Shown here piece by piece: positions 57,283-64,000 of a DNA stretch of 64,000 nucleotides (positions are counted from its first letter, which is position 1; the number at the start of each line of letters is the position of its first letter). The notes under the pieces were generated by a model. That model was not told the origin of the DNA, ran no database searches, and saw only the letters and a program-made list of their open reading frames with translations. Both the position numbers and the translations under genes were made by a program. The stretch is from contig CBFHSE010000001.1 of assembly GCA_965658435.1 (NCBI GenBank), positions 12,648 to 76,647 on the forward strand, read 5' to 3'. Origin of the DNA: JADHLN01 sp965658435. GTDB lineage: Bacteria > Pseudomonadota > Alphaproteobacteria > Rickettsiales > JABIRX01.

Positions 57283-58260
57283 TTAGAAACCAATAGATTT
57301 TCCTGCTGGGGGTAATTCTGCCAAAAAAGAAAGATCGCTCCCTGATTTGTCGCAAGGTGACTCTAATGATAAATGTTGCAGCATAAAATATTTACTTCCT
57401 TTTGAAGGCCTCATTGCCAAAAAAGAAAGGTCATCCAACTCTTCAAATTGTGAATTACTTATGGAATCTATTCTTCTTTTTCTAGGCCTTATGATGCTAT
57501 ATTCTTGGCGTTGTCTTAAAATTTCCTGTGCGAATAAGGTGTTTTCAGGTCTATCTTGTGTCATAAAATCAAGATCTTGAAATTTATAATGAGGTGATAA
57601 CAGTTTAGCTAATTTAAAATGATGCTTTTTTAAAGCATGCTCTAATAAAGATTTTCCATCTTTATCCTTAATAGTAAATGGTATAGAATATTCATTGTGA
57701 AGTGATTTTATATCTTCAATATCACCTGATTTTGCTGCTTCAAACATATTATTAACAGTTTTTTTGGCAATCTCGTAGGTTCTTTTACAGTATTTATTAT
57801 TAGTTTTATTTATTGCGGATTCATCTAGAGCTCCGTATTTTATTAATTTAACAGCTAAATCAGAATTATTGCAAGTCATTGCCAAAGATAGTGAGCTATT
57901 AGAATTTCTGTCAGGTAAGTTTACATCAATGTTATTTCTTAATAATTTATCTATAATATTATTAAACTTATCAATATTGTGATCATTATTAGGTAAAAAA
58001 GATGAAATTATAATAATCTGATTTAAGATATTTTTACCTTTATATAGCTGCTGTAAATCAATTTGTGAAGCTAACATATTTTGCAATAATAAAAATGCGT
58101 TATCTGCGTTTTGAACATTTAAAGCAACTTCAAAAGGAGTATACCCATTAATATCTTTTAGTTTAAAGTCAGCACCTTCATTTATTAATTGCTGAATTTT
58201 AGCATTTTCATCTTTCTTAGATGCTGCTAATTTAAATAGTTTTTTATCAATATCATTCAT
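57283..58260 (-). CDS. Ankyrin-repeat protein with nuclear-localisation-like motif
   Basis: A 325-residue protein with ankyrin repeats over residues about 25-230 (INEGADFKLKDINGYTPFEVAL, NNIDVNLPDRNSNSSLSLAM, KDGKSLLEHALKKHHFKLAKLL). The C-terminal 70 residues are not ankyrin: RPRKRRID (258-265) looks like a monopartite nuclear localisation signal, and DLSFLA occurs twice (277-282 and 309-314). No signal peptide is seen. Such proteins in intracellular bacteria are often type IV-secreted effectors; this is inference. A purine-rich GAGAGATGAGAG precedes the ATG, and a near-consensus promoter lies upstream. Confidence 0.82.
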   Translation of the reverse strand: MNDIDKKLFKLAASKKDENAKIQQLINEGADFKLKDINGYTPFEVALNVQNADNAFLLLQNMLASQIDLQQLYKGKNILNQIIIISSFLPNNDHNIDKFNNIIDKLLRNNIDVNLPDRNSNSSLSLAMTCNNSDLAVKLIKYGALDESAINKTNNKYCKRTYEIAKKTVNNMFEAAKSGDIEDIKSLHNEYSIPFTIKDKDGKSLLEHALKKHHFKLAKLLSPHYKFQDLDFMTQDRPENTLFAQEILRQRQEYSIIRPRKRRIDSISNSQFEELDDLSFLAMRPSKGSKYFMLQHLSLESPCDKSGSDLSFLAELPPAGKSIGF

Positions 58261-58287
58261 CTCTCATCTCTCTTAAAAATTACTAAA

Positions 58288-58316
58288 ATTATATCATATT
58301 TTGCTGTTTAAAGCAA
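58288..58316 (-). promoter_or_regulatory. Near-consensus sigma70 promoter of the ankyrin gene
   Basis: Reading leftward, TTGCTT (58316-58311), 17 nt, then TATAAT (58293-58288) with a TGA extended -10. The predicted start is near 58281, about 20 nt before the ATG. It overlaps the dyad TTTGCT-GTTTAA-AGCAAA (58300-58317). Confidence 0.7.
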
Positions 58317-58317
58317 A
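58300..58317. repeat. Inverted repeat between divergent promoters
   Basis: TTTGCT and AGCAAA flank a 6-nt centre. It covers the -35 of the leftward ankyrin promoter and lies just upstream of the rightward extended -10 of the DUF2256 gene, so it could be an operator that serves both. It may also be chance in AT-rich DNA. Confidence 0.4.
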
Positions 58318-58323
58318 GAAATA

Positions 58324-58332
58324 TGCTATAAT
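58324..58332 (+). promoter_or_regulatory. Extended -10 promoter of the DUF2256 gene
   Basis: TGCTATAAT is a perfect extended -10. No good -35 is found at 16-18 nt. The predicted transcript start (about 58339) is only a few bases before the ATG at 58343, which suggests a leaderless or nearly leaderless mRNA. Confidence 0.5.
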
Positions 58333-58342
58333 TAAGATAAAA

Positions 58343-58492
58343 ATGCTTAAGAAAAAAAATTTACCAGAAAAAATATGTGTATTTTGTAAAAAGCCTTTTA
58401 AATGGAGAAAAAAATGGGAAAGAGATTGGCAAGAAGTAAAATATTGTTCCAAAAAATGCCAAAAACTAGCAAAAATAAAATCAAAAAGCTAG
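58343..58492 (+). CDS. DUF2256 zinc-finger mini-protein
   Basis: 49 residues from the ATG at 58343 (MLKKKNLPEKICVFCKKPF); the open frame extends to 58301, but that part lies in the promoter. The family pattern is clear: LPEKICVFCKKPFKWRKKW, then YCSKKC. The CxxC and CxxxC pairs (CVFC, CSKKC) suggest a small zinc site. The molecular function is not known. It is divergent from the ankyrin gene and convergent with the lipoprotein pseudogene. Confidence 0.85.
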   Translation: MLKKKNLPEKICVFCKKPFKWRKKWERDWQEVKYCSKKCQKLAKIKSKS

Positions 58493-58499
58493 TATTTTG

Positions 58500-58868
58500 C
58501 TATTTTCTGTCTTTACGCATTTTTATGTGAATGTTTTTATCCATTTTGTAAAATGCACCTCCAACATAATCTACAGCCATGCCAATAATACCAGAAAAAT
58601 TAAAAATATTACCAACAATACCAGCCATTATTCTTGGTTCACCTCTAACTATACCGTAAGAGTCTTTGTAACCATTCTTTGATGCTGTAACATTATAAGA
58701 GTCTTTACCTTTTAAAGAAACTATTGCTGGCGTTTCATAACTTCTTCCATCTACAAAAATTTCTCAACCAGGAGGTGTCGTTGTTATTTTAACATCCTGT
58801 ATAGAAGGGCCAGTTAAAGTTGCACATGAAGATAAAAATAATATCAATGGTATAAAAACTTTTAACAT
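58500..58868 (-). pseudogene. PEGA-type lipoprotein gene interrupted by one in-frame TGA
   Basis: Reading leftward from the ATG at 58868 gives 122 codons with a single stop inside. The product begins MLKVFIPLILFLSSCATL, a lipoprotein signal with lipobox LSSC (Cys15). The PEGA-like segment is TTTPPG-stop-EIFVDGRSYETPA, with the TGA at codon 35 (58766-58764), where relatives usually have Ala. The frame then continues without error through GNIFNFSGIIGMAVDYVGGA to a TAG at 58500. TGA is a normal stop in other genes here, so this is a nonsense mutation, a sequencing error, or less likely readthrough. The rest of the protein looks conserved, so any decay is recent. Confidence 0.75.
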
Positions 58869-58968
58869 AATTTACTGAGTTTTGTTATTGATCTTAGTAA
58901 AATATTTTTTTTAAATTCAAGTTAAAATATAATTTTATTATTATTTTACTATCTCTTTCATACTAATG

Positions 58969-59030
58969 TTTTTGATCTTGTGAAATAGGGGTGATTTATC
59001 TTATTCCTATTTTTTGATCTTGTGAAATAG
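58969..59030. repeat. 20-bp direct repeat at the 3' end of an unknown gene
   Basis: TTTTTGATCTTGTGAAATAG occurs at 58969-58988 and 59011-59030, 42 bp apart. The second copy codes for the last residues of the unknown protein (DTSISQDQK), the first lies just behind its stop. A small duplication may have changed the C-terminus. Confidence 0.8.
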
Positions 59031-59544
59031 AGGTGTCTTTATTTAGATGTTCCCTCTGAGCTCTCATTAATGCTATTTGATCAAATGCCTCTTTTTTTAA
59101 ATCTCTATCTGGATTTCTACTTACTATTTCTTTAAGAAAAATGTTTATTGCTTCTTTGCTAATAAATTTACCTTTAGATTCATCAGGTTCACAGTTAAAA
59201 GTTATTGCTTCTTTGTGTTTTAGGTTGTTTTGCACAAGTTCAAATCTTTCATCCCACAAATATTTAATTGCATCTTGAATAAAACTACTTGATTCATCTG
59301 GAAGAAATGGTTTCGATTTCTGTTGCAGTAAAATATATGTAGCAAATTCCCTAAACACATCTATGTGGAATAATGTTGTGCTATTAGCTAATTCAATATA
59401 TTTATCCTGCATTTCTCTAGAATTTTGATTCATATATCTAGCAAATAAATAAAATTCTAGATCATTATTTTTTTCTCTTAACTTTTCTGTACTTAAAAGC
59501 CTAGCAATTATAGATTCCATTATTAATGTTAAACTATCACTCAC
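58996..59544 (-). CDS. Unknown 182-residue protein of the accessory island
   Basis: I do not recognise a family. The protein is mainly helical and charged, without signal peptide, membrane segment or cysteine motif. The start is uncertain: GTG at 59544 (MSDSLTLIMES) has GGTAGAG directly before it, while the ATG at 59520 has no good ribosome site. An extended -10 promoter lies 26-34 nt upstream. It stands in tandem with the 305-residue gene, with 86 nt between. Confidence 0.6.
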   Translation of the reverse strand: MSDSLTLIMESIIARLLSTEKLREKNNDLEFYLFARYMNQNSREMQDKYIELANSTTLFHIDVFREFATYILLQQKSKPFLPDESSSFIQDAIKYLWDERFELVQNNLKHKEAITFNCEPDESKGKFISKEAINIFLKEIVSRNPDRDLKKEAFDQIALMRAQREHLNKDTSISQDQKIGIR

Positions 59545-59569
59545 CTCTACCTATTTATGGGTTTAGGTT

Positions 59570-59578
59570 ATTATATCA
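59570..59578 (-). promoter_or_regulatory. Extended -10 promoter of the 182-residue gene
   Basis: Reading leftward, TGATATAAT (59578-59570) is a perfect extended -10. A -35 with 17-nt spacing is only TAGTTG. The predicted transcript start is near 59563. Confidence 0.5.
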
Positions 59579-59630
59579 CAATTTAAAATTAACAACTACA
59601 AAAAATATTTGTTTTTCATTTATAATAAAG

Positions 59631-60548
59631 TCATCTTGGAGGTGTCTTTGGTGGTGTAGTAGGTAAATCAGTTTCATTAGAAGCTAATAACTCCAGAAAA
59701 CTAGTGCCTGGTGAGCCAACAGCATGAGATGTTGCAACTCCTCCAGTTTGTCCATCTTCTCTTCTTCGTTTAGTGCTTCTTGCGCCACCACTGGGATAAG
59801 TTCTTTCTAGAGATGCAAATAAACCTCTTTTAGCTCCACCTAATCCACCTAATCTACGAGAGAGAGATGATTGAACTTCTTCTCGTGGACAATCATAAAG
59901 ATAAGATTCAATATCTTCGCTAGAGACATCTTCTAATTCAGTATCACCAACTATAATCGAATCATGAACTATTATATATTTAGCTTTAAAATTTTCACAA
60001 CACAAAGTTAATTTTTGAATATTTACATATTCTTTTAAAAATTGGATAAAATTCTCCTTGCTAGGAGTAAAATGACCGCTTTCATTATTAATAGCTTTAA
60101 TTATGCCTGTTACAACATGAATTGTTCCTGCCATTTTTACTGGTTTATGTCCAGCTAATGATGAATGATTCATTCTGCCTTGCTTTCCTCTATTTGTTTC
60201 GGCTTCTTCAATCAATAATTCATTATTTTGGGTTAAAACAAAAATACACTCCTTTTCATTTTTTTTTAAGTTTGGAGGGGTACTAAATAATTCATCATAA
60301 TCATAGATTTTGCCATCTTTGATAATTTTGGAATAAGGTTCACGTACATTTCCTTCTATAATATCTTTAGCCGCCTCTATAAAATATTCGGGTATTAGAT
60401 AATTTAATTTCTTGTTTTCATTGGCTCCGAATAAATGTTGATGAATCTGAGTTATTTTAGCATCATTATATTTGTCTGATTCACTTTTTTCTGCTAATAG
60501 CTCATTAAACTTTGTTCTAAACTCATCAATTGTAAAATATTTACCCAT
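59631..60548 (-). CDS. Unknown 305-residue protein with nuclear-localisation-like motif
   Basis: The start is the ATG at 60548 (MGKYFTIDEF), with AGGAG seven nt before it; the frame to 60563 begins with TTG and is not needed. The middle carries NHSSLAGHKPVKMAGTIHV followed by INNESGHFTPS (about residues 130-170), a pattern I recall from many putative secreted proteins of intracellular bacteria. The C-terminal 80 residues are low complexity: Gly-rich, then KRRR (260-263), and a tail DLPTTPPKTPPR with PxxP repeats. No signal peptide. Function unknown; an effector is inferred. Confidence 0.7.
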   Translation of the reverse strand: MGKYFTIDEFRTKFNELLAEKSESDKYNDAKITQIHQHLFGANENKKLNYLIPEYFIEAAKDIIEGNVREPYSKIIKDGKIYDYDELFSTPPNLKKNEKECIFVLTQNNELLIEEAETNRGKQGRMNHSSLAGHKPVKMAGTIHVVTGIIKAINNESGHFTPSKENFIQFLKEYVNIQKLTLCCENFKAKYIIVHDSIIVGDTELEDVSSEDIESYLYDCPREEVQSSLSRRLGGLGGAKRGLFASLERTYPSGGARSTKRRREDGQTGGVATSHAVGSPGTSFLELLASNETDLPTTPPKTPPR

Positions 60549-60576
60549 ATCTCTTCTCCTCAATTGTTATGCAGCG

Positions 60577-60585
60577 ATTATAACA
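60577..60585 (-). promoter_or_regulatory. Extended -10 promoter of the 305-residue gene
   Basis: Reading leftward, TGTTATAAT (60585-60577) is a perfect extended -10; no good -35 is seen at normal spacing. The predicted start is near 60570, giving a leader of about 22 nt that contains the AGGAG site. Confidence 0.55.
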
Positions 60586-60660
60586 TATTTTATATAGCTG
60601 CACACGTGAAGAAAGCTAAATTTTATCAGAAAAATATAGTAAAACTTGAAAAAGTAATAT

Positions 60661-62457
60661 TTATTTATAAATCTTTTCCATTATTTCTCCGAATATTAAT
60701 GCTGGGAAACCACCCCCTGTAATATTATTTAAAGGCTTATTCGCATCATTACCAATCCAAATGCCAATAGTTAAGTCTCTGCTAAAGCCAATAAACCAAG
60801 CATCACGATAATTTTGAGATGTACCTGTCTTACCCCAAAGATCAATTTCAGAATTATAGGCATTTTTTCCTGTGCCCCAAATTACTACACCATTTAATAG
60901 GTTTTTTATTTCTTCAATAGTTCTTTTTTTGATTATTTTATCATTTTTATCATCTATATATTCATAAAATATATTACCAAAATTATCGCTAACCTTATAA
61001 AGTAAATAGGGCTCCACTGCATATCCTCCATTAGCAATAACTGCATAGCTTTTTACCATTTCAAGTAAATTTACTTCATTTGAACCAAGGGCTATTGATG
61101 GTAAATTAGGTATCTCGGAATCTATGCCAATTTTATGAGCCATATTAATTACCTTATCTATTCCCAGCTCATAAGTTAATTTTGCTGCTACAGAATTTAC
61201 TGATCTAACAAAAGCTTCCCTAAGGGTAATTTCACCACGATAAATAGAGTCATAATTTTTAGGAATCCAGCCTTCAATCTCTATCTCCTCATCAATTATT
61301 TTGTAATCAGCTTTATAACCATTATTTAAAGCAACAATATAAGGAAAAATTTTAAAGGCTGAACCAGGTTGTCTTTTAGCATAAATTGCACGGTTAAATT
61401 GGCTTTCTTTATAGTTTTTACCACCAATCATAGTTAAAATTGCTCCATCATTTCTCATTATTATTACAGAAATTTGTGTGTCATTTAAGAGTTTAGAATG
61501 TTTTTTATAATAATTACTAATGACTTTGTTAGCTATTTCATTAATTCTTTTATCAAAGCTAGTATTAAGCTTTACATCAAAAGGAAATATTTCAATTTTA
61601 TCAGTCGCGATCTTTAGAGCGTAATCAGTAAAATATTTAAAATTATCATTTTTCGAAAAATTAGCATCAAAAGCATTATCTTGATATTGGCTGATTACAT
61701 ATTCTTCCTCGCTTATAAAACCCGCATCCACCATTGCAGATAAAACAATATTTGTTCTCTGTTCAGATAATAAAGGGTTTGTTTTAGGAGAAAATTTGCT
61801 TGGTGCTTTTAATAAACCAGCTAATAGAGCTGCTTCATGGATATTTAATTGATTAATTTTTTTAGAAAAATAATCTTGTGCTGCAGAGTTAATTCCATAA
61901 TTACCAGAACCAAAATATGCTTTATTTAAATATAATTCTAAAATTTCTTCTTTACTAAAATATCGTTCTAATTTTATTGCTAATAATATTTCTGTGAATT
62001 TTCTTTTTAAGGTTTTCTTGCTAGATAAAAAATATAATTTGGCAAGCTGCTGAGTGATTGTACTTGCTCCCTCTGCATATCTTGCTGATTTAATATTTTT
62101 TAGAACAGCTCTTGCAATTGAAAAAAAATCAATCCCAAAATGATTAAAAAATTTACGATCTTCAATCGCAATAACAGCATTTATTAGATGATTGGGTAAA
62201 TCATCATATATAATATAATTACTATCTTGATTACCAATGGTTTTAATTAAATCTTCTTGGTTATCCTGAATATGAATTAAAGATTGAAAATTTTTATTTC
62301 TAATTGTTGCTACATCAGGAAGTTTTGCATAATTATACGCAATATAAGCAATAAAAATAATCAGAATTAAGAAAAGGCTTAATAAGGTTAAGCGCCATTT
62401 TAATGAAGGTTTTTTTTTACTATCTTCTTTAGTTATATTTTGATTTTTATTGATCAT
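60661..62457 (-). CDS. Second class A penicillin-binding protein
   Basis: 598 residues from ATG 62457 (MINKNQN); a GTG two codons upstream (62463) is also possible. A basic cytoplasmic N-terminus and one membrane helix (about 24-44) precede the GT51 domain (AIEDRKFFNHFG with catalytic Glu, GASTITQQLAKLYFLS) and a transpeptidase with PGSAFKI (SxxK), SVNSVA (SxN) and WGKTGTSQNY (KTG). It lacks the long OB-like insert of the larger PBP at 50648-53134 and is close in size to PBP2c/PbpG-type enzymes. It makes crosslinked peptidoglycan, so the cell has two such enzymes. Confidence 0.92.
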   Translation of the reverse strand: MINKNQNITKEDSKKKPSLKWRLTLLSLFLILIIFIAYIAYNYAKLPDVATIRNKNFQSLIHIQDNQEDLIKTIGNQDSNYIIYDDLPNHLINAVIAIEDRKFFNHFGIDFFSIARAVLKNIKSARYAEGASTITQQLAKLYFLSSKKTLKRKFTEILLAIKLERYFSKEEILELYLNKAYFGSGNYGINSAAQDYFSKKINQLNIHEAALLAGLLKAPSKFSPKTNPLLSEQRTNIVLSAMVDAGFISEEEYVISQYQDNAFDANFSKNDNFKYFTDYALKIATDKIEIFPFDVKLNTSFDKRINEIANKVISNYYKKHSKLLNDTQISVIIMRNDGAILTMIGGKNYKESQFNRAIYAKRQPGSAFKIFPYIVALNNGYKADYKIIDEEIEIEGWIPKNYDSIYRGEITLREAFVRSVNSVAAKLTYELGIDKVINMAHKIGIDSEIPNLPSIALGSNEVNLLEMVKSYAVIANGGYAVEPYLLYKVSDNFGNIFYEYIDDKNDKIIKKRTIEEIKNLLNGVVIWGTGKNAYNSEIDLWGKTGTSQNYRDAWFIGFSRDLTIGIWIGNDANKPLNNITGGGFPALIFGEIMEKIYK

Positions 62458-62597
62458 AGCCACAAATTAAACTGATTATTTAGTCGGTCAATATTTTAAT
62501 TATTACCTAAAATTAACCTTAACGAAATCAATAATTCTATTTGATTATTCTTGCATAAGTTTGGGAGCATGTTAATTTGTTGAGAAATATATCAAAA

Positions 62598-62912
62598 ATG
62601 AAAGAGCAAGATTATCTAACAATTTCAACTAAATATCTAGAAGAGTTAACTGAAAAGATTGAACTAGCAGACCATGATACACTATTAGAGGTTGAATTTC
62701 ATGATGGTATTATCGAGATAATTGATGAGGCAGAAAAAACTTTCATTATTAACCAGCATTCAGCAACACAGAAAATTTGGTTTTCATCACCCTTTAGTGG
62801 AGCGGATTATTTTTCTTTAAAAAAAGATAGCTGGGTTAACAAAGAGGGGGTTACTATCCTAGAAAAATTATCTAATGAGTTACAAGAAAATTATGGTTTG
62901 TCTATCCAATGA
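62598..62912 (+). CDS. cyaY: Frataxin-like iron protein CyaY
   Basis: 104 residues from the ATG at 62598 (MKEQDYLTIS); the frame begins at TTG 62577. The frataxin pattern is an acidic first helix, then VEFHDGIIEIIDEAEKTFIIN, QKIWFSSPFSGADYF and W in DSWVNKEG. Acidic residues of helix 1 and strand 1 bind iron. CyaY regulates iron-sulfur cluster assembly by IscS. It overlaps the following ABC transporter gene by 4 nt (ATGA). Confidence 0.9.
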   Translation: MKEQDYLTISTKYLEELTEKIELADHDTLLEVEFHDGIIEIIDEAEKTFIINQHSATQKIWFSSPFSGADYFSLKKDSWVNKEGVTILEKLSNELQENYGLSIQ

Positions 62913-64000
62913 TTAAGACAAAAAATATAGCTCACTATTTAAAGCCTTATAAATTCGCTTTATGTTTATTTGTAGTATGTGTTGTTTTTTCCTCAACTGC
63001 AATTTTAGCATTAGGCAAGGGTTTAGCTTACTTTATTGATGTTGGCTTTAAAAATGGTGATAAAATAATATTACTTAAATCACTATATATTTTGTTTTTT
63101 ATCATAGTTATTTTAGCAATTTCAATGTTTGGAAGATTCTTTATAATCACTTATTATGGCACTAAAATTAGCAATGATATTAGGAAAGATTTATTCAATC
63201 ATCTCATATTTTTATCTGCCGAATTTTATGAAAAAAATAAAATAGGTAAAATATTATCTCATATTACCAGCGATCTCGAAATCCTGCAAAATGTTATAAC
63301 AAACTCATTATCAATTTTACTAAGAAATAGTTTGTTATTTATTGGCTGCTTAATCATTTTAATTTCAATTGATTATAAGCTTACTTTTACAGTTTTTATT
63401 TTAATACCATTAGTTATTTTTCCCATAATAATTATTGGCAAAAGATTAAAAAACACTTCTAAAATTGCCCAAGATAAAATGGGTGTTATAAGCTCAGTAA
63501 TGGAGGAGTATTTAAGCTTCGTGAAGCTCATTCAATCATTTGCCAATGAGGATTATGCCAAGCAAAAATTTGCGAAAGCAATTGATAATTTTTTACTTAT
63601 AGCAAGACAAAGAATCTTACTTAGATCAATTTTAACAGTCACTGTAATTATTTTAGTTTTCTCTGGAGTAGGGGCTATATTATATCATGGTGGAAATTTA
63701 GTGTTTAGCAATAAATTAACAGTCGGAGAATTTTCTTCTTTTATATTTTACACAACATTAATGGCTGGCTCATTTGGCGCTCTAAGTGAAACGGCAGGAA
63801 ATATTCAAAAAGCAAGAGGCTCTACAGAAAGAATTTTTAATCTATTAAAAGAGCCAAATTCTATTAAAAACGGCCAAATAAAATTAACTAATTTTAATAA
63901 GCTGGAATTTAAAAATGTTTCATTTTCTTATCCAACTCGTAAAAACCACAGTATTAACAATATTAACTTTACAATAAATCCAAAAGAAACAGTAGCGATA
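62909..64000 (+). CDS. ABC exporter, N-terminal part (runs off the window)
   Basis: The gene starts at ATG 62909, overlapping the cyaY stop, and stays open to the last base (364 codons). The visible part has six membrane helices in the exporter arrangement (ALCLFVVCVVFSSTAILALG onward), the coupling element GTKISNDIRKDLFNHLI, EFYEKNKIGKILSHITSDLE, and the start of the ATPase domain LEFKNVSFSYPTR, ending just before Walker A. It is an MsbA/multidrug-type half transporter; the substrate cannot be told from this part. Confidence 0.88.
   Translation, partial: MIKTKNIAHYLKPYKFALCLFVVCVVFSSTAILALGKGLAYFIDVGFKNGDKIILLKSLYILFFIIVILAISMFGRFFIITYYGTKISNDIRKDLFNHLIFLSAEFYEKNKIGKILSHITSDLEILQNVITNSLSILLRNSLLFIGCLIILISIDYKLTFTVFILIPLVIFPIIIIGKRLKNTSKIAQDKMGVISSVMEEYLSFVKLIQSFANEDYAKQKFAKAIDNFLLIARQRILLRSILTVTVIILVFSGVGAILYHGGNLVFSNKLTVGEFSSFIFYTTLMAGSFGALSETAGNIQKARGSTERIFNLLKEPNSIKNGQIKLTNFNKLEFKNVSFSYPTRKNHSINNINFTINPKETVAI

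Noticed and set aside
58497..58682. 61-codon frame on the plus strand
   Set aside because: It is antisense to the PEGA-type lipoprotein frame and has no family-like features or ribosome site.
58500..58868. UGA recoded to tryptophan as the explanation for the in-frame TGA
   Set aside because: TGA ends polA, rsmE, the uracil-DNA glycosylase, proA and cyaY in this window, so it is a stop codon here.

Overview
The window is a 64 kb piece of an AT-rich, gene-dense bacterial chromosome. It is most likely from an alphaproteobacterium of the order Rickettsiales or a close relative. The best anchors are an archaeal-type valyl-tRNA synthetase that reads like the Rickettsia enzyme, a MaeB-type malic enzyme, ankyrin-repeat proteins, a host-interaction-like coiled-coil giant, and many tightly packed or overlapping genes. 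Four runs of N (21559-21725, 23718-24413, 25624-25810, 57167-57175) show that this is a scaffold with sequence gaps. The first two gaps preserve the reading frame of the genes they cross. Family and genus cannot be decided from the sequence alone.

Region 1 (1-849) is the 3' end of polA. Region 2 (919-22182) is a large surface-glycan locus. It holds a membrane nucleotide-sugar 4,6-dehydratase and a complete legionaminic-acid-type nonulosonate set: LegB, LegC, LegG, LegI, a LegH-like acetyltransferase, a PtmE-like nucleotidyltransferase, a PtmF-like oxidoreductase, a LegF/PtmB CMP-transferase and a PtmA-like SDR. An amidotransferase trio (PseA/WbpG-like plus HisF-like and HisH-like) follows, which suggests an acetamidino-modified sugar. 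Then come a GT-B-like protein, an HpcH/HpaI-type aldolase, AsnB, an initiating sugar-phosphate transferase, a Wzx-like flippase, a polytopic orphan (possible polymerase) and an O-antigen ligase/polymerase. Several neighbouring genes overlap by 4-17 nt, consistent with translational coupling.

Region 3 (22256-30584) is central metabolism: Pgi, MetE (interrupted by gaps), MetK, a SemiSWEET sugar transporter, ThiS, a type-4 uracil-DNA glycosylase, AhcY and ThiG. MetE, MetK and AhcY together form an intact methionine/SAM cycle, which is unusual for the Rickettsia type of lifestyle. Region 4 (30664-56895) mixes housekeeping genes with unknowns: a membrane-anchored helical protein, ValS, a beta-barrel outer-membrane protein, RsmE, HtpG, a 1375-residue coiled-coil/ankyrin protein with two IQ-like motifs, an RluC-type pseudouridine synthase, CrcB, a Usp-like protein, MaeB, a GT2 glycosyltransferase, MsbA-like ABC exporter, ProA, a class A PBP, RsmI, a LpoA-like lipoprotein and PepA.

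Region 5 (56896-60548) is an accessory island. It has a 101-bp tandem repeat, an ankyrin protein, a DUF2256 mini-protein, a PEGA-type lipoprotein with an in-frame TGA that is not an obvious ORF, and two unknown proteins. The accessory genes share strong extended -10 promoters. The ankyrin protein and the 305-residue unknown each carry a nuclear-localisation-like basic patch near the C-terminus. Region 6 (60661-64000) has a second class A PBP, frataxin CyaY and the start of another ABC exporter. No tRNA, rRNA, CRISPR array, insertion sequence or recognisable riboswitch was found.
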